Shown: positions 6,518 through 11,444 of the stretch, in pieces
How the letters are laid out: each line of letters opens with the position of its first letter
How positions within the stretch are numbered: position 1 is the first letter of the stretch
NCBI GenBank assembly: GCA_028699795.1
Contig: JAQVTZ010000045.1
Location: 1-11,444 of the forward strand
Length of the DNA: 11,444 nt
From: Clostridia bacterium
GTDB taxonomy: Bacteria > Bacillota > Clostridia > Christensenellales > DTU072
Direction of reading: 5' to 3'
Notes under the pieces: generated by a model
What the model saw: only the letters and a program-made list of their open reading frames with translations
Told to the model about the DNA's origin: nothing
The model's database searches: none
Position numbers and translations under genes: made by a program

Positions 6518-7615
6518 TTATATTTTTATTTTGCGTCCTTTCCAGTTTGCCGTGCGGAAAAATAGTTTTCGTAGAAACGAATACAAAATAACAAGGATAA
6601 ACCATACGAGCGCCACGGGATACAACGGTATCAGATACGGTTTATAATTGCCTATTTTTGCGCTGATAAAACATAGATGAAGCAAAATGACGCCGTAAAA
6701 TCCCGCCGCAAGTCCCGTTTGAACTGTGTTGCCCGCTATGGCAGACAGAATAAGCTGTACGGGAGTCGCGCAAAGCGCGGTAATCCAGGCAAATGTCATG
6801 ATGACGGTAAGGAAACCAGAGGACAAGATGCCTTTAGAAATATTTTTGGCAAATCCTTCTAGTTGTGTTCTAATACCGTCGGGATACATACGGAACGCGA
6901 TATTTTTGCCGCCCAAAAAGAGCTTGTAGGCTATCCCCGACTTTTGGTAGTGTAGCCCCAGCAAATAATCTTCGACAATACAATTCTTGATAGCGGAGTG
7001 ACCGCCGTGTTTGAAATACAAGACCTTTTCTATCATGATAACGGGCCCGAACATCCCTCTTTGTTTTGGCACGGGTAGGGTAATACCTGTGCCCGCAACG
7101 GCAGAAAGGTTGAAAAACAATGCCAATTGCTCGTATCCTTTTTTCATGGTATGGTAGGGCTGAACGGAGAGCGTGCCGTGTGTTTCGTACGCCTTTGCTA
7201 AGGTTTCCAGCGCATCGTTTGCCAACTTCAGGTCGGCATCCAAAAACAGCAAAATTTCTCCCGTTGCGGCTTCGGCGCCTGTTTGAAGGGCGTAGGGCTT
7301 GCCAATCCAACCCTCGGCATGCGCTTCGATGCGAATGAGCCGCGCGCCTTTAGCGCACACGATATCCGCCGTACGGTCTTCGGAAATGTCGTCTACGCAA
7401 ATAATCTCGTAAACGGGATAGGTTTGCGCGGCCAACGCGTCCAAGAGCTCGCCGATATTGTGTTCTTCGTTGCGGCAAGGGATAATAACGGATATTTTTA
7501 AAGGAGAAGAGTTCTTCTTTGGGGAGGCCGATTCCTGTTTCCTAAGAATAGGGAACCGAAAAAACAAAAATATGCCTGCAAGAATCCCTGTGGCAATCAT
7601 AAAAAAATCGGCCAT
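6518..7615 (-). CDS. crtQ: CrtQ-like family 2 glycosyltransferase, membrane bound
   Basis: A 365-residue GT2 enzyme of the 4,4'-diaponeurosporenoate glycosyltransferase (CrtQ) type, which in staphylococci links glucose to the carotenoid acid. An N-terminal membrane helix (about 4-21) precedes the catalytic domain: ISVIIPCRNEEHNIGELL, a nucleotide-sugar acid in CVDDIS, GWIGKPYALQTGAE, the metal-binding LFLDADLKL (D126, D128), the EDYLLG acceptor-base region (D216) and the CrtQ-typical RMYPDGIRTQLEGFAKN. Three C-terminal helices follow at about 267-290, 298-318 and 328-350. I prefer the ATG at 7615 over a GTG at 7621 because GGGGGT sits about 5 bases upstream of the ATG. The start overlaps the end of the upstream small membrane gene by 19 bases. 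It forms an operon with the CrtO-like acyltransferase, supporting sequential sugar and acyl addition to a lipid. Confidence 0.85.
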   Translation of the reverse strand: MADFFMIATGILAGIFLFFRFPILRKQESASPKKNSSPLKISVIIPCRNEEHNIGELLDALAAQTYPVYEIICVDDISEDRTADIVCAKGARLIRIEAHAEGWIGKPYALQTGAEAATGEILLFLDADLKLANDALETLAKAYETHGTLSVQPYHTMKKGYEQLALFFNLSAVAGTGITLPVPKQRGMFGPVIMIEKVLYFKHGGHSAIKNCIVEDYLLGLHYQKSGIAYKLFLGGKNIAFRMYPDGIRTQLEGFAKNISKGILSSGFLTVIMTFAWITALCATPVQLILSAIAGNTVQTGLAAGFYGVILLHLCFISAKIGNYKPYLIPLYPVALVWFILVILYSFLRKLFFRTANWKGRKIKI

Positions 7616-7842
7616 ACGCACCCCCGCGGCATAACATGGATACCGCTTTCATGATAGCAGATGTTAAACAGGCCCACCATAAAACCCGCCGCGATACACA
7701 TCCCAAAAAAGAGGGGCGTCAACACGATTTCCGTTGAGGTTTTCGTCGCTAAAATAACAAAAAATGGGAATACAATCCCCATTACTACGCCAAATCCTAT
7801 CATAAAAATGGCGAGATCTTTAAACACATTTTTAGTAAACAC
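7597..7842 (-). CDS. Small two-helix membrane protein, function unknown
   Basis: An 81-residue protein starting with GTG at 7842. The very good ribosome site AAGGAAGG (7849-7856) lies six bases upstream, which is the main evidence that the gene is real. Two hydrophobic helices lie at about 10-32 (AIFMIGFGVVMGIVFPFFV) and 39-62 (TPLFFGMCIAAGFMVGLF), with a Lys-rich cytoplasmic N-terminus and a 19-residue tail. The GIVFPFF plus GFMVGLFN layout recalls the N-terminal membrane module of some clostridial GGDEF or chemotaxis receptor proteins, so this could be a stand-alone or truncated version; I am not sure of this. It overlaps the CrtQ-like gene by 19 bases and is probably cotranscribed as the first gene of the operon. 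Confidence 0.6.
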   Translation of the reverse strand: MFTKNVFKDLAIFMIGFGVVMGIVFPFFVILATKTSTEIVLTPLFFGMCIAAGFMVGLFNICYHESGIHVMPRGCVWPIFL

Positions 7843-7931
7843 AGTATGCCTTCCTTACTTGAGTACCTCTATTTTGTCTTAATTCCTTGATAATATAAAT
7901 CGAGGTTTTTTAATTGAATATATCAAATATA

Positions 7932-7963
7932 GCCTATTATAGGCGCGTTGTCAGGGTTGAAAA
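7932..7963 (-). promoter_or_regulatory. Candidate promoter with overlapping palindrome for the small protein-CrtQ-CrtO operon
   Basis: On the minus strand a perfect TATAAT (7941-7936) follows TTTTCA (7963-7958) at a 16-base spacing. The -10 box is embedded in the 13-base palindrome GCCTAT-T-ATAGGC (7932-7944), which is too tight to form a hairpin but could be a repressor site. The leader would be about 85 bases. A second possible pair, TTCAAT and TATTAT with 17 bases between, lies closer to the gene (about 7887-7915). Confidence 0.45.
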
Positions 7964-8007
7964 AGTAAAATAAGCGTATTACACTGTTGGGAATGTTTGT
8001 AATCTTA

Positions 8008-9096
8008 TTATCCAAAACATACCTTCTTCATTCGTACGATATAAGGCAAGCATTCTTTATAAAAGAGTTGATATGCCTCACAAAACTCAATATCATGCCG
8101 TTCTCTTTTGCATCCGCCCCTGCAAAGCTGATAATAATTGCATTTTTTGCATTTTGGGTCGATGGAAAAGGATTCTTTTATAAATTGGCGCGCGGGTTCA
8201 CTTTGGGACAACGCGCTAAAATCTTTTTCTTGGATATTGCCGAGTAAATACTCGTCCAAACAGAAATAATCGCAAGGGTAGACATTGCCGTTTGCTTCTA
8301 GTATAAACTGGTAAGAGCAGTGTCCATTCATGCCGCACTGCTCTGGCTCTTTGCCTGCGGCAAGCCGAACCATATTGTCGAACAGCCGTATGCTTACGTA
8401 ATCTCCTTTCAGAAAATCCCGATAATACAGTTTGAACAACTTTATCAAAAAAGCGCCGTATTGTATCCCGTTTAAATACATTCGGTCGTCTGAAGTTTCG
8501 TTAAGTGGTTTCAGACACGGGATAAACTGAAGATGTTTGATGTTTTGGGAAGTATAAAATCGATAGATTTCTTCTATTCTGTTTGCGACTTTATCCGTCA
8601 GAACGGCAAGGATATTGAAGTCTACTTTGTGCTGTTGCAACAAGGAGATTTTTTTCGATACCGTATCGAAAGCTTCGCTTCCGTCTTTGAAAACGCGGTA
8701 TGCGTTTGCGCATCTGTCACCGTCCAAAGACAGCCCCACCAAATAATGGTGACGGTGGAAAAGCTCGCACCATTCGTCATCGAGAAGGGTACCGTTGGTT
8801 TGTATCGCAACATGGACATCGCTTCCGAAGGTGTTTTGCTCTTGAATATATCGGGGTAATTTTTTAAAAAACTCTTTTCCGCGCAGCAAAGGCTCTCCGC
8901 CTTGGAAAGAAAGATTGACCGTTTGCCCTTTGGTAAACGCAAACGCTTTTCCGATGATCTCTTTCAGAAGGTCTTCTTCCATCATCCCGAACGAGTAGCT
9001 CTCTCTCGCGGTTGCGACGGAGTGATAAAAGCAATAGCGGCATTGCATATTGCATAAGCCGGAAGCGGGTTTGATCATCACAGAGATAGGGGGCAT
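8008..9096 (-). CDS. Anaerobic sulfatase-maturating enzyme (radical SAM, SPASM)
   Basis: A 362-residue radical SAM enzyme that converts an active-site Cys or Ser of sulfatases to formylglycine in the cytoplasm without oxygen. The start PPISVMIKPASGLCNMQCRYCFY carries the SAM-cluster cysteines C15, C19 and C22, the same positions as in the Clostridium perfringens enzyme. Then come LSFQGGEPLL for SAM binding and IQTNGTLLDDEW. The SPASM region supplies the auxiliary-cluster cysteines C254, C260, C275, C316, C319, C325, C329 and C339 (QCGMNGHC, YPCDYF, CKKCNYYQLCRGGC, FCEAYQ). D276 in YPCDYF corresponds to the catalytic base Asp of the family. The gene starts one base inside the stop codon of the sulfatase gene (TAATG), so it is translated together with its presumed substrate. 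Length and motifs are complete. Confidence 0.93.
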   Translation of the reverse strand: MPPISVMIKPASGLCNMQCRYCFYHSVATARESYSFGMMEEDLLKEIIGKAFAFTKGQTVNLSFQGGEPLLRGKEFFKKLPRYIQEQNTFGSDVHVAIQTNGTLLDDEWCELFHRHHYLVGLSLDGDRCANAYRVFKDGSEAFDTVSKKISLLQQHKVDFNILAVLTDKVANRIEEIYRFYTSQNIKHLQFIPCLKPLNETSDDRMYLNGIQYGAFLIKLFKLYYRDFLKGDYVSIRLFDNMVRLAAGKEPEQCGMNGHCSYQFILEANGNVYPCDYFCLDEYLLGNIQEKDFSALSQSEPARQFIKESFSIDPKCKKCNYYQLCRGGCKRERHDIEFCEAYQLFYKECLPYIVRMKKVCFG

Positions 9097-10997
9097 TAGC
9101 GTTTCCCTCTCCTGTTTTCTTTAAGCTCTTTTTGGAACTCCCTCAAATCTTTTTTCATCTCCTTGGCAATCTCCGGATGTCTTTTGGCAATATTGTAGGC
9201 CTCGGCGGGGTCGTTATCCAAATTAAATAAAAGGTTGTTGCGCTTTTGGAACATAAATAGCGACACAAATTCTGAAGATACGGATTCGAAATATTTCATA
9301 TCTTTGGGGCTTCCGTTTATTGTGACGGGCTTTTGGACGGCTTGTACCTCGCCGTTTTTGATATAGAACAGCGCGTCATGCACCGCCGCGTCTGCCGCAA
9401 TATTGCCTTGCCATAAGGGGGATAAATCCGCGCCGTCTACCACTCTGTCGTCTGGCAAGTCATCGATGCCCATGTAAGACAATACGGTGGGGAATAAGTC
9501 GATATTCATTGCGCGGGCTTCGATTCGTTGTGGCGCTTCGTCTCCGCCCAGACCGCCGTTGGGATATCTTGCAATAAGCGGCACCTTATGCCCGCCCTCG
9601 AAGGTGGTGTCCTTTTTGCCTTTTAAAGCGCCTGTCGAGCCTTGTTCGGAAGACCCGTTGTCGCTGGTGAACACGATGAGGGTATCGTCGTAGATGCCCT
9701 TTTCTTTCAGCATCGTAAGAATTTTGCCGAGATAAGTATCAAATTCGACAATAGCGTCCGCATAGGTGTCATCCGTGCTGTCGTTCGGTTGTCCCGAATA
9801 GTGCGGGGCGTGAGGACAAGGTGAATCGTACAGCAAAAAGAACTTATTTTGATTGTCTGCCGACTCTTCGATAAAGTGCAAAACCTCATCGGTATAAATC
9901 GCGTTGGTTTGAGACTGGTCTTTCATTTGCTTGTGGGTGTAAACGGTTTCGGCGTTGCCGTCTTGCTCTCGGACCAATTGATAAGGAACCATATCGTTGG
10001 AATAGTAACTGCCGAAATAATCATCGAACCCTTGATTGGTGGGCAAATACTGTCCGTAATCGCCGAGATGCCACTTGCCGACCAAGCCCGTGCGGTAACC
10101 GTAGGCTTGCGCGACTTCGGCCAAAGTGATTTCGTCGGACAAAATCCCGTCTACATTGTTTTGGAAGAAAAACGAATTGGTAAATCGTTGATAGTTATAC
10201 GGGGTGAGCGATTGGTCGGTAGGCAAAAGCACCTTATCCAAATATCCTCGTGACGGGTATCTTCCTGTCAGCAACCCGAACCTGGATGGCGAGCATACGG
10301 GAGAACACGAATAAAAGTTGTCCATATATACGCCGTCTTCCGCCAAAGAATCGATGTTGGGGGTCTGGAAAGAGGCGTTTTGTTGCCCTTGATAGCTAAA
10401 CAGCGAAATATCCGAATACCCCATATCATCCATATTGATAATCAACACATTGGGGGCGTCATCTCGGTACGCTAGTTTTTTGATGTGCGACAGGTATTCG
10501 TCATGCCCTTTCTGCAAGGAGTATACATAGGGCTTCGACCTTATATTCATTGTAAAAAGGTAAACAAAAGACGAGACAACCAAAACAATACTGAGGACTG
10601 CCGCGATAACTGAAGTTTTTTTGATTTTGAGTTTCGGCAAACAGAACAGCAATACCGTGGTTACGATAGCAAAAGAAGCCGTCATAAGATTGTAACCCGC
10701 TCTGCCGAAAAACGGCATCGCGCCGTATACGATATGAAACAGTACCGTGCCGCCCAAAAGGACTGCGTAAGAAACCAAGGTCCAACCCGACAGTTTTGCC
10801 TTCGTACTAACTTTTGCGGCAATTGCGACAGATAATATGCAAGCAGCCGAACCTGCTATAATACTCAGTTTGTTAGAACGAAAGACAAAAGCTAGTAAGA
10901 CAAAAACACATACCGTGGCCGTAAGGGTAATTCCGACAACGCGTTTGTCATACCTTATCCCAAAACTCTTTATCTCATTCTCGTCTTTTTTGCCCAT
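9096..10997 (-). CDS. Membrane-anchored formylglycine-type sulfatase
   Basis: A 633-residue sulfatase with a multi-spanning N-terminal membrane region and an extracytoplasmic catalytic domain; sulfatases hydrolyse sulfate esters. About five hydrophobic helices lie at roughly 20-40, 44-62, 71-93, 103-120 and 128-150. The catalytic domain starts with APNVLIINMDDMGYSD (metal ligands D190, D191). The maturation motif CSPSRFGLLTGR has C235 as the residue to become formylglycine, so this is a Cys-type site. Further motifs are GKWHLGDYG (K308, H310), CPHAPHY (H396, H399), TSDNGSSEQG (D446, N447), ALKGKKDTTFEGGHKVPL and the closing FNLDNDPAEAYNIA. I chose the ATG at 10997 (GGAG seven bases upstream); the longer frame to 11039 contains the promoter -10 box. 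It is the first gene of an operon with its own maturation enzyme. The sulfated substrate, for instance a host glycan, is unknown. Confidence 0.93.
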   Translation of the reverse strand: MGKKDENEIKSFGIRYDKRVVGITLTATVCVFVLLAFVFRSNKLSIIAGSAACILSVAIAAKVSTKAKLSGWTLVSYAVLLGGTVLFHIVYGAMPFFGRAGYNLMTASFAIVTTVLLFCLPKLKIKKTSVIAAVLSIVLVVSSFVYLFTMNIRSKPYVYSLQKGHDEYLSHIKKLAYRDDAPNVLIINMDDMGYSDISLFSYQGQQNASFQTPNIDSLAEDGVYMDNFYSCSPVCSPSRFGLLTGRYPSRGYLDKVLLPTDQSLTPYNYQRFTNSFFFQNNVDGILSDEITLAEVAQAYGYRTGLVGKWHLGDYGQYLPTNQGFDDYFGSYYSNDMVPYQLVREQDGNAETVYTHKQMKDQSQTNAIYTDEVLHFIEESADNQNKFFLLYDSPCPHAPHYSGQPNDSTDDTYADAIVEFDTYLGKILTMLKEKGIYDDTLIVFTSDNGSSEQGSTGALKGKKDTTFEGGHKVPLIARYPNGGLGGDEAPQRIEARAMNIDLFPTVLSYMGIDDLPDDRVVDGADLSPLWQGNIAADAAVHDALFYIKNGEVQAVQKPVTINGSPKDMKYFESVSSEFVSLFMFQKRNNLLFNLDNDPAEAYNIAKRHPEIAKEMKKDLREFQKELKENRRGKR

Positions 10998-11025
10998 CTT
11001 TGAACTCCGTTGTAGGTATAAATAT

Positions 11026-11054
11026 ATTATATCATACATGTTTCAGGGTACAAA
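11026..11054 (-). promoter_or_regulatory. Promoter of the sulfatase operon
   Basis: On the minus strand TATAAT (11031-11026) has an extended TG one base upstream, and a weak -35 TTTGTA (11054-11049) lies 17 bases away. Transcription would begin near 11019, giving a leader of about 22 bases before the ATG at 10997. This position excludes the upstream ATG at 11039 as the start of the sulfatase. Confidence 0.6.
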
Positions 11055-11078
11055 GAACTGTTTTATTCTATTTTTTGG

Positions 11079-11312
11079 TTATTTTTGCGCAACGATATAA
11101 TAATTCGGGGTGCCTTGATGCACATTTTCGCTAATAAGAATTTTGAAACCTGAGGATTCGACAAGATTTTTTAAGGTATGCGTTGTGTAAGCGTGACCTT
11201 TAGGAAGTGTTTTTGCTTTGCTTTGCAGAAGAAATAGAGATGCCCAAATTGAATACTTTTTTTCGCGTGAAACTGACTTAGTTACTTTTTTCGCGTAAGA
11301 CGAACCAAGGTT
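11079..11312 (-). pseudogene. C-terminal remnant of a probable SAM-dependent methyltransferase
   Basis: A minus-strand frame of 77 codons without a start codon ends at a TAA at 11079-11081. Its last 45 residues look like the C-terminus of a class I methyltransferase: LPKGHAYTTHTLKNLV followed by ESSGFKILISENV and NYYIVAQK, i.e. the H-h-(F/T)-L--L-e-sGF-v pattern after the Rossmann core. The frame is closed upstream by TGA at 11313-11315. A neighbouring frame (about 11282-11374) reads IDFVVMTHIETLVRL, possibly the preceding strand (fD-vv--H-iE-L), which would put a frameshift at the A-runs near 11286-11291. More stops occur further upstream, so it looks like a decaying gene. Assignment rests on pattern recognition only. 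The rest of 11313-11444 shows no intact gene. Confidence 0.4.
11254..11296. repeat. Short direct repeat with T6/T7 runs
   Basis: TAC-T7-CGCGT (11254-11268) and TAC-T6-CGCGT (11283-11296) are near-identical copies starting 29 bases apart inside the methyltransferase remnant. They differ only by one T in the homopolymer run. Such runs are prone to slippage and may explain the frame change seen here. Confidence 0.5.
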
Positions 11313-11444
11313 TCAATGTGTGTCATCACTACGAAATCTATCAAGCTATATTTGAGAATATGAGTTTCAACCTTTCAAAGACTACAAAATGTAATGTCTG
11401 CAAGTCTTTTCTCTACTTATAGAACAATTAATAAGGTTTGTCCT

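Noticed and set aside
10998..11039. N-terminal 14-residue extension of the sulfatase starting at ATG 11039
   Set aside because: It has no ribosome site, and the TATAAT with extended TG lies inside it. The ATG at 10997 has GGAG at good spacing.
11360..11422. Plus-strand 20-residue frame with CNVC, like a small zinc-knuckle peptide
   Set aside because: Only two cysteines, no ribosome site, very short, and lying opposite a decayed region. It is best explained by chance.
1..11444. CRISPR arrays, tRNA genes, insertion sequences or phage genes
   Set aside because: I found no regularly spaced repeats, no tRNA-like cloverleaf and no transposase, integrase or phage structural motifs in any frame.

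Overview
The window reads as ordinary chromosome from an anaerobic low-to-mid GC Firmicute, most likely an uncultured Clostridia-type gut bacterium. This is inferred from several things: strong AGGAGG-type ribosome sites, TTGACA/TATAAT promoters often with an extended TG, intrinsic terminators, an oxygen-sensitive sulfatase-maturating radical SAM enzyme, a BspA-type leucine-rich repeat surface protein and staphyloxanthin-type envelope enzymes. No rRNA, tRNA, CRISPR array, transposase or phage gene was seen.

Left part, plus strand: the C-terminal end of a BspA-like leucine-rich repeat protein (2-418), then a secreted or membrane-anchored calcineurin-type metallophosphoesterase (516-1727) with its own promoter. 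A gene-free stretch of about 300 bases (1728-2024) follows. It is rich in inverted repeats and contains two probable terminators, one for each of the converging genes. A WYL-domain transcription regulator lies on the minus strand (2025-2999). It diverges from a two-gene plus-strand operon made of an amidohydrolase (3175-3969) and a low-molecular-weight protein tyrosine phosphatase (3971-4441). A COG2509-type FAD-dependent dehydrogenase (4525-5919) follows, with a near-consensus promoter and a clear terminator.

Right part, minus strand, read from right to left: a decayed C-terminal piece of a probable methyltransferase (11079-11312) at the edge; a two-gene operon of a multi-spanning membrane sulfatase (9096-10997) and its anaerobic sulfatase-maturating enzyme (8008-9096), joined by a TAATG overlap; then a three-gene operon of an 81-residue two-helix membrane protein (7597-7842), a CrtQ-like glycosyltransferase (6518-7615) and a CrtO-like acyltransferase (5981-6508).

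The common theme is the cell envelope and extracellular processing: an adhesin-like protein, an extracytoplasmic phosphatase, a membrane sulfatase with dedicated activation, and a glycosyl/acyl transfer pair that builds a decorated lipid in staphylococci. Nothing here is clearly a new defence or mobile system. The most interesting points are the LtaS-like layout of a true formylglycine-type sulfatase, a CrtQ-CrtO pair without visible carotenoid-synthesis genes, and the overlapping alternative hairpins at 1740-1823.
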